From assembly GCA_016932075.1 (NCBI GenBank), contig JAFGDP010000098.1, positions 1-36,696 of the forward strand: DNA of 36,696 nt, given 5' to 3'. Below the pieces are notes generated by a model, which was given only the letters and a program-made list of their open reading frames with translations, searched no databases and was not told the DNA's origin. Made by a program: the position numbers and the translations under genes. Origin of the DNA: Chitinispirillaceae bacterium (GTDB lineage: Bacteria > Fibrobacterota > Chitinivibrionia > Chitinivibrionales > Chitinispirillaceae). The number at the start of each line of letters is the position of its first letter. Within the stretch, counting starts at the first letter, position 1. This document shows positions 1-8,370 of the stretch, piece by piece.

Positions 1-1765
1 CAATGGCAATCCGGTTCGCGTTCGCCTTCATACGGCCGGGCCACCGGTGCGCGAAAAGGGAATTGAGCCCGAACGCAATGAGCGCGACCGCGGGCCAGGC
101 GTGGAAGCCGATGACAAAGATCAGTCCGGCCGCGATCAAAGCGCTGTTCCAGATCCGCGAAACGCGCCTGCGGTCGAACCGTATCGAAAACACGAGGTGC
201 GCCATGGCCGGTATGACCACGATGCCGATAAACAGCGCCGCAAGCATGGCAAAGGTCTTGGTAAAGGCGAGCGGCCGGAACAGCTTGCCTTCGGCCGCCT
301 GCAGCGCGAACACCGGTAAAAAGCCGACGATCGTGGTCGCCAGCGCGGTCATCATCGCGCCAGCGACTTCAATGGTGGCGCCGTAAATCACGGCCAGCAG
401 CCGTTTACCCCGCACCCCCTTGTTTTCAGGAAGGTCCAGATTACGCACAATGTTCTCGGTAAAGATGATCCCCACGTCGACCATGACGCCGATGGCAATG
501 GCAATGCCCGACAATGCCACGATGTTCGCGTCAACATGGGTCAGGCGCATCACGATAAACGTCATGAGGACGCCTATCGGCAGCAGGCTCGAAATCAGCA
601 ATGACGCGCGCAGGTTCAGCACGAGCATGATCACCACGATGATGCTGATCAATATCTCTTGGGTCAGCGCCGATTCAAGGGTGCCGAGCGTCTCCTTTAT
701 CAGGCCGGTGCGGTCGTAAAACGGCACAATGGTCACCCTGGACACGGTGCCGTCGTCCAGCGTCTTGACCGGCAGCCCGGACGAAATCTCGGCTATTTTC
801 TTCTTTACATTGTTGATCGCCTCCATGGGATTGGCGCCGTACCGCGCCACCACGACCCCGCCCACCGCTTCGGCGCCGCCCTTGTCAAGACCGCCGCGCC
901 GCGTGGCAGGACCGAAATTGACCCGGGCCACGTCCCTGATCCGTATGGGAACGTTCTCGCGCACCGTCACCACGCTCTGCTCGAGATCGCGCAGGCTCTT
1001 TACATACCCGAGCGCCCTGACCATGTATTCGGCCCGGTTGAATTCAATGGTCCGCGCGCCCACGTCCTGGTTGCTCTTTTTCACGGCGTTCATCACCTGG
1101 TTCACCGTGACCCCGTACGCCTTCATGGCATTGGGATCGATGTCCACCTGGTATTCCTTCACAAACCCGCCAATGGACGCGACCTCGGACACGCCACTCG
1201 CGGACGCGAGCGCGTACCGCACGTAGAAATCCTGGATCGTACGCAGCTCCTGCGGGTCCCAGCCGCCCGCCGGATTGCCTTCCCCATCGCGTCCTTCGAG
1301 CGTGTACCAGTAGATCTGACCAAGCGCCGTGGCGTCCGGACCCAGGGTCGGCCGCACTCCCTCGGGAACCGTGCCGGGCGGCAGCGAATTCAATTTTTCC
1401 AGTATCCGCGTACGGCTCCAGTAAAACTCCACCCCCTCTTCAAAGATGAGGTACACGCTGGAAAGCCCGAACATGGAGCTGCTTCTGATAATCTTGACGC
1501 CCGGAATACCCAGAAGCGCGGTGGTAAGCGGGTAGGAGATCTGGTCCTCGATGTCCTGCGGCGAACGTCCGGGCCACTCCGTATAGACGATCTGCTGGTT
1601 TTCACCGATATCAGGGATCGCGTCCACCGGCACCGGGTCGCGCGGAAAAAAACCGAGGTCCCAGTTGAACGGCGCCGCGGCAATGCCCCACCCTATAAGC
1701 GCGGCCAGAACCAGAAAGGTTACCAGCTTGTTTTCCAGAAAGAACCTGATAAGGTTATTCAGCAT
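1..1765 (-). CDS. CusA/CzcA-type heavy-metal RND efflux pump, C-terminus beyond window
   Basis: Inner-membrane proton-driven pump of the HME-RND family, which exports monovalent (Cu, Ag) or divalent (Zn, Co, Cd) metal ions through an adaptor and an outer-membrane channel. About 588 codons are present; the family is about 1,040 residues, so roughly the C-terminal 45% lies outside. The first membrane helix (residues 8-28) is followed by PVDAIPDIGENQQIV, then LTTALLGIPGVK, LGPDATALGQIYWY, VSEVASIGGFVKEYQ and the charged membrane helix GIAIAIGVMVDVGIIFTEN, all close to CusA. PLAFTKTFAM near the end is also CusA-like. The ATG at 1765 is chosen because AGGAG lies six bases upstream. The frame is open to the window edge with no disruption. 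The metal cannot be assigned, because the methionine relay is only partly present. Confidence 0.93.
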   Translation of the reverse strand, partial: MLNNLIRFFLENKLVTFLVLAALIGWGIAAAPFNWDLGFFPRDPVPVDAIPDIGENQQIVYTEWPGRSPQDIEDQISYPLTTALLGIPGVKIIRSSSMFGLSSVYLIFEEGVEFYWSRTRILEKLNSLPPGTVPEGVRPTLGPDATALGQIYWYTLEGRDGEGNPAGGWDPQELRTIQDFYVRYALASASGVSEVASIGGFVKEYQVDIDPNAMKAYGVTVNQVMNAVKKSNQDVGARTIEFNRAEYMVRALGYVKSLRDLEQSVVTVRENVPIRIRDVARVNFGPATRRGGLDKGGAEAVGGVVVARYGANPMEAINNVKKKIAEISSGLPVKTLDDGTVSRVTIVPFYDRTGLIKETLGTLESALTQEILISIIVVIMLVLNLRASLLISSLLPIGVLMTFIVMRLTHVDANIVALSGIAIAIGVMVDVGIIFTENIVRNLDLPENKGVRGKRLLAVIYGATIEVAGAMMTALATTIVGFLPVFALQAAEGKLFRPLAFTKTFAMLAALFIGIVVIPAMAHLVFSIRFDRRRVSRIWNSALIAAGLIFVIGFHAWPAVALIAFGLNSLFAHRWPGRMKANANRIAI

Positions 1766-1842
1766 AGGCTCCTGGTCCTTGATGATTTTGTCATACAGGC
1801 GAAAGCCGGTATCCGGTAGCCAAAATTAACCTGAAAACCTGG

Positions 1843-1862
1843 ATTCCAGCCTTCGCTGGAAT
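1843..1862. repeat. Short perfect hairpin, dispersed-repeat type
   Basis: ATTCCAGC and GCTGGAAT form a perfect 8-bp stem around a CTTC loop, inside the context GGATTCCAGCCTTCGCTGGAATGAC. The pattern resembles the GGATTCC...GGAATGAC intergenic repeats found in many bacterial genomes. It lies between the YHS-like gene and the efflux pump gene, where it could affect mRNA stability. It has no following T-run, so it is not a convincing terminator. Confidence 0.6.
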
Positions 1863-1902
1863 GACAAACAGGATGTAACTGTATATTTTGAACATAACCT
1901 CC

Positions 1903-2181
1903 TCATTTCTTCCCAACCACCTCCGGTTTCTCCCCCATTTTTTCCAGCTTCCTTATATGCTTTTCCGGGTCCTTCGCAACCGCGCTCGTACACCCTGCGC
2001 AGCACACATAGATCCGTTTGTCCTTGTAATTAACATACAGATTCGTATCGATTTTCCCGCCCATTACCGGACACGTGGTCTGCGGTGAAAGGGCCTTTGA
2101 TCCTGAACCGGCATCCGCCCCAACCCCGTCAATAACCACCGCGCTCATCAGAACGGCTGCCACCATAATCAGCTTTTTCAT
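1903..2181 (-). CDS. Small exported YHS/TRASH-like metal-binding protein
   Basis: This 92-residue protein has a signal peptide (MKKLIMVAAVLMSAVVIDGVGA) followed by one compact domain. The domain has CPVMGGKI near residue 38 and YVCCAGC near residue 58, and a basic C-terminus. CPVMG followed by a YVCC.GC motif is typical of YHS/TRASH-type heavy-metal-binding domains, where the cysteines are the likely ligands. The ATG is supported by AGGAGG close upstream. It is co-directional with the CusA-like gene, with a 137-base gap that holds a hairpin. The context suggests a periplasmic metal chaperone or sensor for the pump. The metal is unknown. Confidence 0.82.
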   Translation of the reverse strand: MKKLIMVAAVLMSAVVIDGVGADAGSGSKALSPQTTCPVMGGKIDTNLYVNYKDKRIYVCCAGCTSAVAKDPEKHIRKLEKMGEKPEVVGKK

Positions 2182-2279
2182 ATGGTACCTCCTGGCTGGT
2201 GGTGATCTATTACACTCCTATTAAATAAATACGCAAATATAAAGCCAATGAAGCGCCTGCTGGCGCAATGAGGAAAGAA

Positions 2280-2690
2280 TCAGAGACGAAGCGGAACAAC
2301 AAGAGGAGAAACTACCGACACGAGAGGTGGAGAAGGACCCGAACCTCCGTGAATTACGGTCTGATCATGACTGCGCGGAAATAACGATACAGGAAGTGCC
2401 GCGAGCAATAAACGAAGGGAAACATCATATCCCGACCCACCCGAAATCACCGCCTGCCCGGTTTCATGCGATTGTTTAAGCGAACAGTTGCAATGCCTTG
2501 TTTTTTCAAAAGATCCCGATGCCTGACAAGCATTCCCTTCCTGCGCCTTCACCTGGCAGCATACACCACTCTTCTCACTCACCATACAGCACGGCTTCGC
2601 ACACTGCGCAAACCCCATACTCATGCCCTGGAAGGTTATAAGCAGGGACAGCATGATCCCGTTTACTATTCTGATCGTGTTCATAATCAT
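2280..2690 (-). CDS. Exported cysteine-rich hypothetical protein
   Basis: I do not recognise this 136-residue protein. It starts with a hydrophobic signal-like segment (residues 8-28), then a region with many cysteines: CAKPCC, GVCCQ, NACQ and HCNC within about 45 residues. The C-terminal half is low-complexity, rich in Ser, Pro, Leu and Val, with a weak hydrophobic stretch. Clustered CC and CxC pairs next to a metal efflux pump and a YHS-like protein suggest metal binding. The start is uncertain: ATGs at 2690 and 2684 both fit and neither has a strong ribosome binding site. A weak 5-bp GC hairpin (2253-2266) follows the stop codon. Confidence 0.6.
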   Translation of the reverse strand: MIMNTIRIVNGIMLSLLITFQGMSMGFAQCAKPCCMVSEKSGVCCQVKAQEGNACQASGSFEKTRHCNCSLKQSHETGQAVISGGSGYDVSLRLLLAALPVSLFPRSHDQTVIHGGSGPSPPLVSVVSPLVVPLRL

Positions 2691-3006
2691 GAAAACTACG
2701 GTCCGGGATTTCTATTATTGCAGGGATAATAAAAATACGAAACCGAGATTATATCCGATCCAGAAGCATACGAATGATTGATCCGGTTTATCAATACGTC
2801 TTTATATGCCGGGGTGCGGGATGTAGATTGATGAATGGATATACTTGTATGCGGTTAAAAGTATAGATATTATGATTGTTTGAGATGAAGGATATACTTT
2901 AAGGTATTGGATTGATGGTTGGGGAGAGTTTAGGCTACAGATAATAGCCATGTCAATATCCTGTCACCACACCAACGCCAACAAAAAGAAATAAGAATCT
3001 ATTGAA
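2691..3006. other. Intergenic stretch, no gene seen
   Basis: This AT-rich spacer lies between the Cys-rich gene and a doubtful small plus-strand gene. I see no convincing open frame, RNA gene or strong hairpin. It probably contains the promoter of the metal-resistance genes on the minus strand, but I could not pick one promoter with confidence. Confidence 0.5.
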
Positions 3007-3228
3007 ATGGCAATCATAACAGTCATTGCGGGAGGGCTGGGGTTTGGCTTTGCGATTATGGCCGTTGTCCTGGTTATCGTCTCTTTTTTAAAGGGCAAGC
3101 GTGCGCTTTCGGGCCAGGTTGTCCCGTTGCAGCAGATTCATGAACTATTCAATCCGGGCCAGCAGAATATGATTGAAATCGTTGAAGAGAACAAGTCGCA
3201 GCAGGATGAATCCGGTGATGATAACTGA
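3007..3228 (+). CDS. Possible small single-span membrane protein
   Basis: This 73-residue frame starts directly with a hydrophobic segment (residues 3-28, with a GGLGFGF glycine-rich patch). A basic turn (KGKR) and a hydrophilic acidic tail rich in Gln, Glu and Asp follow. That layout fits a membrane-anchored small protein with a cytoplasmic tail. The support is weak: the upstream sequence has only a poor AAGAAATAAG-like ribosome site, the gene stands alone, and I recognise no family. The minus-strand frame overlapping its 3' end looks like a shadow. Confidence 0.35.
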   Translation: MAIITVIAGGLGFGFAIMAVVLVIVSFLKGKRALSGQVVPLQQIHELFNPGQQNMIEIVEENKSQQDESGDDN

Positions 3229-3403
3229 CAGCACATTAAAACATCGTCCTGCGCGGTTTTCATGGTCCTGCAATGGGCTACGGTCCGGACACCGGCCCAT
3301 GTCCGGCAACCGCACGTCCGCGTGCAGAAAGATCAACCGCCGCTTCGGGCTTCAGGTGAAAAACAAGGACGCATTAAAGGAGTACAACCCGTAACCGGAG
3401 TAT

Positions 3404-5410
3404 TCATCCGTCCAGGGCGGGAAACGAGGCGAGACGAAAGAAGTGCGCTCCCTGCGGACCCCGGACGCGAATGACATAGGTTCCTGTTCGAATGCGCGAC
3501 AGGCCGGCAACCACGATACGTACCTGTTGGTGTGGCGAACGGACCGCTACTGTCTGCTCAGCCAGTATTCTGCCGGCGATGTCGGCAACCGCCACCTGAT
3601 ACACCTTGTTAGTTCGAACCGTGACAAGCGAAAAAGAGATGGCATTGCCCTTGATTCGAATGTCCCGGATGCTTTCCGGTGCGCTCAAACCCAGTGCATG
3701 GTTGTTGATGACCGGAACACTTGATATTCTAAAACTGTCAGGGACCGGGAACAGAAGGGGCGCGCGGCTTGAACTTACCTTCCAATACCAGACGCCTTGA
3801 GCGAGATCACTCAGTGGCGTGAAACTGGTATCGCTGACCGGAATGATGCCGGGACTGTCGAACGCCGGATTATCGGCATAATACACCGTATAATTCGAGG
3901 CTCCGACAACGGCGCTCCATCGCAACGTCGGACGGGCGGTGGTAACGGAGTCGCCATTAAACCGCACCATGAACGGTATGGTATCCGCGGCTATGGTGAA
4001 TGAAGAGGGCAGCGACCAGATATTGGCGCTGTTACCTTTCACCCGCCAATAGATCGTATTGCATGGCAGTCCGGTGAGCGGCGTGAATGACGTGTCGGCA
4101 AGGGCAAGCGCCACGATCGGGCCGCTGAAAGCGCTTGACGTGTCGATCTGAATCGTGTATTCGCTTTGACCGGTTGCGGGGTGCCACCGGAGTTCAGGGC
4201 GTGTATCGCGTATGAGCGGCGGTTCAACCGGGATCAGCCGGGGCACGCGGTCATCGATGATGGTGAACCGTGAAGGGCGCGTATACTTGCCTTCCCCTCC
4301 TTTCACCCGCCAGTAAATCGTGGCCACGGGAAAATCAATCAGCGGCAGCAAAAAGGTGTCCGCGGTGGGAATCGTAAAAAGCGGCGCGCCAAACGTCGGC
4401 AGGGTATCCGCCTGTACGGTAAAGGTCGTCATACCCTCATGAGGGTGCCAGGTGAGAAGGGGCCGCCGTTCGAAAAGGCCGGACGGAACAGGAATAAGCA
4501 CCGGATATTCCGCGCAGGAATCGAGCAGCCATAACGCGCCTATATCGCTGCGGCTGCTGTCGGGGTCAAGCAGGCCGGGATCTCCCTTGTTAACGGCAGG
4601 CGAGGCGGCCTGGAGGTGAAAATCATTCCGCGCGGCATTCACGAACAGAGGATCGGCTTCGCTGTTCGTGGAATCAGGGGTGCAATGGACGCAATGCGGC
4701 GACTCGCCGCTCTGCCAGAAGAGATTGTAGGATATGCGGCCGTTCTGGACCGCCTCACGATATTCGATCGTGTTGGCGCCGTTGGAAAACAGGATGTTGT
4801 TTATTATGTCAATGCTGTCCGAAAGCGCTTCATCAACGGCGATCGCCTCATATCCGGTGGTCAGGCCGACCGTATTGTTTAGCACGGTTATTTTCGACCC
4901 TGAGAGATTCAGGCCAAGATACTCGTTCCGGACAACGATATTTCTTTTCAGCATGATATCGCGCGACCGGTACACATAGATGCCAACGCCGTGGAAACTG
5001 CTTATCTCGTTATGATGATGGCAGTAGTTTCCTGCGACGGTCATGGTCGTACACTGCTCCAGCGCGATGCCGCGCATGGTGCTGTCTGTTTCGAAACCCT
5101 CAATGGTCCACCCTTTACACTTTTTTACGAGCAGGGCCGGCAGGTCCTGATTTATGGCTCCACGCGTAATGCGGGGCATTTCCTGTCCGATAAGCGTTAT
5201 GGAATCTTTCTGTTCAATGGCTGCCGGCGCATACCGGCCTGCTGCCACTAGAACGGTGTCGTTCGCCTTGGCGGAATCCAGCGCCGGTTGAATCTGGGCA
5301 AGGTCCTGAGGCACACGGATGGTTTTGGCCTTTGCATCCATGACAGACATCATTCCCAAAGACACGACAAACATGACCATTAACAGGTTTCGATGGAACA
5401 GCCTAACCAT
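3404..5410 (-). CDS. Secreted beta-helix protein with three Fn3-like repeats
   Basis: This 668-residue exported protein has a signal peptide (residues 1-28) and then a right-handed parallel beta-helix region (about 30-290) of the NosD/pectate-lyase-like type. The helix begins with TIRVPQDLAQIQPALDSAKANDTVLV and continues with repeated NxI/NxxV turns. Three repeats of about 88 residues follow (about 300-560), each with PxLxW, YTxxxD, DTSFxPL and YWRVKG elements, as in fibronectin-III-like domains. The C-terminus (about 590-668) is a beta-sandwich resembling type IX/FlgD-like sorting domains (VADIAGRILAEQ, then GTYVIRVRG). The ATG at 5410 is preceded by AGGAGG. Such proteins usually bind or cleave polysaccharide at the cell surface; no catalytic residues could be identified. 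Confidence 0.85.
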   Translation of the reverse strand: MVRLFHRNLLMVMFVVSLGMMSVMDAKAKTIRVPQDLAQIQPALDSAKANDTVLVAAGRYAPAAIEQKDSITLIGQEMPRITRGAINQDLPALLVKKCKGWTIEGFETDSTMRGIALEQCTTMTVAGNYCHHHNEISSFHGVGIYVYRSRDIMLKRNIVVRNEYLGLNLSGSKITVLNNTVGLTTGYEAIAVDEALSDSIDIINNILFSNGANTIEYREAVQNGRISYNLFWQSGESPHCVHCTPDSTNSEADPLFVNAARNDFHLQAASPAVNKGDPGLLDPDSSRSDIGALWLLDSCAEYPVLIPVPSGLFERRPLLTWHPHEGMTTFTVQADTLPTFGAPLFTIPTADTFLLPLIDFPVATIYWRVKGGEGKYTRPSRFTIIDDRVPRLIPVEPPLIRDTRPELRWHPATGQSEYTIQIDTSSAFSGPIVALALADTSFTPLTGLPCNTIYWRVKGNSANIWSLPSSFTIAADTIPFMVRFNGDSVTTARPTLRWSAVVGASNYTVYYADNPAFDSPGIIPVSDTSFTPLSDLAQGVWYWKVSSSRAPLLFPVPDSFRISSVPVINNHALGLSAPESIRDIRIKGNAISFSLVTVRTNKVYQVAVADIAGRILAEQTVAVRSPHQQVRIVVAGLSRIRTGTYVIRVRGPQGAHFFRLASFPALDG

Positions 5411-5732
5411 GGCGCCTCCTGGTGCGAGATTTGTTGGAATATCCCGTTAAAACGGCACTGCCGCGTCATGTACCATGCGTCGGTAATGGTAGGCAACGGC
5501 CACATGACGCGAACTGATGGATAATCTGATTTTCCGGGAGCAGGGGGCCTGCGCTAACAGGCAATTTTTATTTTTCAGAGCCGCCCTTATGTTAACCATG
5601 TTCCCGCTCCCGCCGGTTGTATGCCAACTGCCCTTCAAGGGAAAAAATAGGTGTTTCTGGGCATGATTGTCAAATTGTACAATCCGCAAGACGCATACAC
5701 CATGACGCAGTACTTTTGATACGGCCTGCGTT
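5411..5732. other. Intergenic stretch, no gene seen
   Basis: This is the upstream region of the beta-helix gene on the minus strand. One minus-strand frame of 80 codons crosses it, but it has no ribosome site, no recognisable domain and an arginine/histidine-rich composition typical of a chance frame. I see no RNA gene here. Confidence 0.5.
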
Positions 5733-5751
5733 TTGGCTATTGCAGGTCAGG

Positions 5752-5965
5752 ATGATGGTTTTGATTTTCCTGGACCGGCCATCCTAAACCAGGAGCCTCC
5801 TTTGAATTTCCTGTTAAGTACCATCTTAAACCAGGAGCCTCCTTCGGATTTTCTGTTAAGTACCATCTTAAACCAGGAGCCTCCTTCGGATTTTCTGTTA
5901 AGTATCATCTTAAACCCGGAGCCTGGTTTTGATTTTCTGTTAAACAGCCTCCTTAAACAGGGAGT
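5752..5965 (+). repeat. 42-bp tandem repeat, about four copies plus a degenerate one
   Basis: Units start at 5787, 5829, 5871 and 5913. Copies two and three are nearly identical and the outer ones have diverged; a degenerate copy precedes 5787. Each unit contains AGGAGCCTCCT, a short dyad, and TTTTCTGTTAAG. The period is 14 codons and a plus-strand frame (5733-6014) stays open through it, giving repeats of the type ILNQEPPSDFLLST. That frame has only a TTG start without a ribosome site, so whether the array is coding is unresolved. Confidence 0.85.
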
Positions 5966-6014
5966 GCAGGTAATTATTATTTGTTTACCATCCCAAAACC
6001 CTATTTCTGTTTAA

Positions 6015-6262
6015 ATTTTCAAATATTGGTATTACTATTTAACGATTTAATGTTTTTTATTAATTATTTATTACAATAAAAAACAATTAATCGATTTATC
6101 CAACATTTTTTTATACCAATATAAAATATCTAACAATATTTATTAATTACCCTCGAATATATTAGTGAAGCGATTAAGGGATGTTTGATCAAGGCCGGCC
6201 TTTTTCAGGCATCCAATACAACAAAAAAAGCAGTTTCACTTCACCAATGAAAGGAGCTTGAA
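6015..6262 (+). promoter_or_regulatory. AT-rich upstream region of the helical-protein gene
   Basis: About 150 bases of very AT-rich sequence with runs of A and T lie ahead of the gene at 6263. The leader ends with AAAGGAG seven bases before that ATG. It probably contains the promoter, but many AT-rich hexamers fit and I cannot single one out. Confidence 0.4.
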
Positions 6263-7018
6263 ATGCTAAGTTACAATTTCAAGCAATCGGTCCTTTCGCC
6301 GATTGACCTGGTTGATTTCGGCTCCCGGCTTTCTCATATAGCCGGGCCGCGGATCAGCCAGGAACCTGACGGCGAAACCGTGACCAACGCAGTGTCGGCC
6401 GCGACCAGGACGCTGTCCATAGCGACTGATCGCGAAAAATCCAACCCGGTCACCGCGCAGATACATGCCATGGACGCGATCCGTGACAATGACCTGCTCA
6501 TGATCCGGGACACCATCAAAACAAACACCCACAATGTCAAAAATCCTGAGGCTCAGGAAGCCGCCACGGCCCTGCTTGAGGTGTACCTCCAGCATGTCCC
6601 GAACCTCAGCGACATGGGGCTCGCCGCCGAAAGCAAGGCGGTGAACAACCTCATTGACAGCTTGACGGGCAATGGGAACAGGGAAAAGTGCGAGCTCATC
6701 GGGCTCGTACCGCTCGTCGAGGGGCTTGCCCAGACCCAGGAAAAGCTTGAGGCGCTCTATGTCGAGCGCACCAGGCTCGAACCTGAGCTGGAAAAGCTCA
6801 CCATCACCAATGCCTCCCAGGCGGCCGCAGACGCGATCCGCGCGTTCCTCGGGTTCGTGGATGTCATGGTCGCCGCGGGCAAAGACGGCGCCGCGGAGCT
6901 CGGCGATGAGATCAGCCGCATCCTCACGGACGTGGAAGCCATCGCCCGGGCCCGCAGGACCAAGCTGCATAACGGTGATAATGAAGGGGCGGACCAGACA
7001 ACGACGCAGGCAGCTTGA
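6263..7018 (+). CDS. All-helical protein, DUF6261-like
   Basis: This 251-residue soluble protein has no signal peptide or membrane segment. It is almost entirely predicted helix, rich in Ala, Glu and Leu, with heptad-like patches (for example EGLAQTQEKLEALYVERTRLEPELEKL near residues 153-180). The length and helical layout resemble DUF6261 proteins of Bacteroidetes and relatives. This is a resemblance from memory, not a motif match, and the function is unknown. The start is well supported by AAAGGAG. The gene is monocistronic: an AT-rich upstream region precedes it and a rho-independent terminator follows within 30 bases. It is more GC-rich than its flanks, as expected for a real coding region. 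Confidence 0.75.
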   Translation: MLSYNFKQSVLSPIDLVDFGSRLSHIAGPRISQEPDGETVTNAVSAATRTLSIATDREKSNPVTAQIHAMDAIRDNDLLMIRDTIKTNTHNVKNPEAQEAATALLEVYLQHVPNLSDMGLAAESKAVNNLIDSLTGNGNREKCELIGLVPLVEGLAQTQEKLEALYVERTRLEPELEKLTITNASQAAADAIRAFLGFVDVMVAAGKDGAAELGDEISRILTDVEAIARARRTKLHNGDNEGADQTTTQAA

Positions 7019-7043
7019 CTGACGTCATTGTGTGGGGTGTAAA

Positions 7044-7079
7044 GGGGCCGGAAGAGTGAACGTTTCCGGCTCCTTTTCT
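7044..7079 (+). terminator. Rho-independent terminator
   Basis: GGGGCCGGAA pairs with TTCCGGCTCC (10 bp, one G-U pair) around a 10-base loop and is followed by TTTTCT. It lies 26 bases after the stop of the helical-protein gene. Confidence 0.85.
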
Positions 7080-7081
7080 AT

Positions 7082-7173
7082 CTCTCACAGAGCCCACAAA
7101 GGGCACGGAGGATTAAAAATTAAAAAACATAGTATTAATGCTTTCTCCGTGACCTCCGCGCTCTCCGTGAGAG
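7082..7173. repeat. Long imperfect inverted repeat, dispersed-repeat type
   Basis: Two 29-base arms (7082-7110 and 7145-7173) are imperfect inverted copies, matching at about 21 positions and best at both ends (CTCTCAC/GTGAGAG and CACGGAG/CTCCGTG). An AT-rich 34-base centre separates them. The CTCCGTGACCTCCGCG wording is of a kind seen as repeated intergenic elements in many environmental bacteria. It follows the terminator and is not part of a gene. Confidence 0.65.
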
Positions 7174-7446
7174 CCCTTTTCTTTTCAACTTGCTTTTAAT
7201 AATAATGCCGAAAAAACGGAAAACGCTCAAAATAGAGCGCACCGTCATTCAAAATGGTATATATTTGATTATATGACACACCGCCTTGAACATTACGCGC
7301 TGGGACAGAGCGTCAAACGCAACAATCAACCTCCGCATTATTCGCCTTTTCCTGTTTTTCACGTAAAATAACCGTACTGTTCATCCGGACTCTTTTTTAA
7401 AAAGAACGGTTGGTGCATAAAGTTTCTAAAAATCGAGGAGGTCGCC
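7174..7446. other. Spacer upstream of the Rnk-like gene
   Basis: This AT-rich non-coding sequence contains TATATTTGATTATAT-like stretches that could serve as a promoter. No gene or RNA is visible. The Rnk-like gene follows with GAGGAGG just before its ATG. Confidence 0.45.
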
Positions 7447-7851
7447 ATGACCGGCAAGAACATTTACATGACCGATGATGACATGAAAAGCCTGCGGAGA
7501 CTGGTGAACGCGATTAATCACGACGGGAAAAACCTGCAGGCGCTGGAAAACGAATTGAACCGGGCAAAGGTGGTAAAACCCGGGGAAATCCCTTCTGATG
7601 TCGTTACCATGAATTCAGAAGTGCGCCTCAAGGACTTGCAGGCGGATGAAGAGACCACCTACCGGATCGTGTGGCCTGACCAAGCCGATGCGGACAAAGG
7701 GTATATCTCGATACTGGCCCCGATCGGCACCGCGCTTCTCGGGTATCGCGTGGGCGATATTGTCGAATGGCAGGTCCCGGCGGGAACCGCGAAATGGAAA
7801 ATCGAAAAAATCACCTATCAGCCCGAGGCCGCCGGTGACGTTCAGACGTAA
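7447..7851 (+). CDS. rnk: Rnk-like GreA/GreB-family protein
   Basis: This 134-residue protein has the Rnk layout. A short N-terminal helical region (residues 1-45) is followed by the FKBP-like C-terminal domain of the Gre-factor family (about 48-130). Matches to Rnk include IPSDVVTMNSEVRLKDL, ISILAPIGTALLGYRVGD and the end motif YQPEAAGD. Rnk binds RNA polymerase but, unlike GreA/GreB, lacks the long coiled-coil needed for transcript cleavage. In E. coli it is linked to nucleoside-diphosphate kinase levels. The N-terminal coiled-coil here is short, as in Rnk. The ribosome site GAGGAGG precedes the ATG. A PAS-domain gene follows after 114 bases on the same strand. Confidence 0.9.
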   Translation: MTGKNIYMTDDDMKSLRRLVNAINHDGKNLQALENELNRAKVVKPGEIPSDVVTMNSEVRLKDLQADEETTYRIVWPDQADADKGYISILAPIGTALLGYRVGDIVEWQVPAGTAKWKIEKITYQPEAAGDVQT

Positions 7852-7965
7852 AAACGACGCGCAATCGGGAAGGCCATGAAGCGCTGTCCGGGAAGTAGTT
7901 TTACATATTCAGGACCGGACATGTCTCTTGCATTATAAAAAACCTTATCAGAAGGAGAGGTTGCA

Positions 7966-8370
7966 ATGATCGGTGAATTATCGGCTGCCATGCAAAAAGC
8001 CATTCTGGAGACCCTTCCAATAGAATTTTCCGTTGTCGATGAAAACGATACGGTGCTGGCGTGGAACAAGCATGAAAATCGCATATTCAAACGGCCGGCC
8101 GGGGTGGTCGGTAAAAAGGTCCAGAACTGCCATCCGCAGAAAAGCCTGGAAAACGTTGAGACCATCCTGCGCGAAATGAAAAGCGGGAAAAGAGAAAAAG
8201 CCCGTTTCTGGATCGATCTGCCGCTTGGCGAGCATGGCGAAAAACAGAAGGTATTGATAGAATACTACGCGTTGCGGGATCCGGCGGGCACGTATCTCGG
8301 CTGCCTTGAAGCCAGCCAGAATATTTCTGGAATTCAGTCGCTCTCCGGCGAGAAAAGGCTTATTGATTAA
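7966..8370 (+). CDS. Stand-alone PAS sensor protein
   Basis: This 134-residue cytoplasmic protein is essentially one PAS domain. It begins with ILETLPIEFSVVDENDTVLAWNK, contains NCHPQKSLENVETILREMKSGKREKARFWI, and ends in YYALRDPAGTYLGCLEASQNIS. The NCHP...SG..E...FWI pattern matches the PAS domain at the C-terminus of DUF438/hemerythrin-like proteins. No output domain is attached, so it must signal through a partner. The ligand is unknown; the His and Cys in NCHP are candidates for cofactor contact. AGAAGGAGAGG precedes the ATG. The stop codon overlaps the next start (TAATG). Confidence 0.85.
   Translation: MIGELSAAMQKAILETLPIEFSVVDENDTVLAWNKHENRIFKRPAGVVGKKVQNCHPQKSLENVETILREMKSGKREKARFWIDLPLGEHGEKQKVLIEYYALRDPAGTYLGCLEASQNISGIQSLSGEKRLID

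Noticed and set aside
659..1819. Long plus-strand frame of 386 codons antisense to the efflux pump
   Set aside because: It is the antisense shadow of a high-GC coding region, rich in His, Arg and Pro, with no domain. The minus strand encodes a clear RND protein.
2253..2282. SECIS-like reading of the Cys-rich gene's TGA, with a GCGCC-AGCA-GGCGC hairpin about 13 bases after it
   Set aside because: The stem is only 5 bp, the loop is not GGUC, and the sequence after the TGA does not look like protein. I treat this TGA as a normal stop.
5733..6014. Plus-strand frame through the 42-bp repeats as a gene
   Set aside because: Only a TTG start without a ribosome site and no non-repeat domain. I kept it as a repeat instead.
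6266..6970. Minus-strand frame of 234 codons antisense to the helical-protein gene
   Set aside because: Composition and lack of a ribosome site fit a shadow; the plus-strand gene has a strong ribosome site and a terminator.
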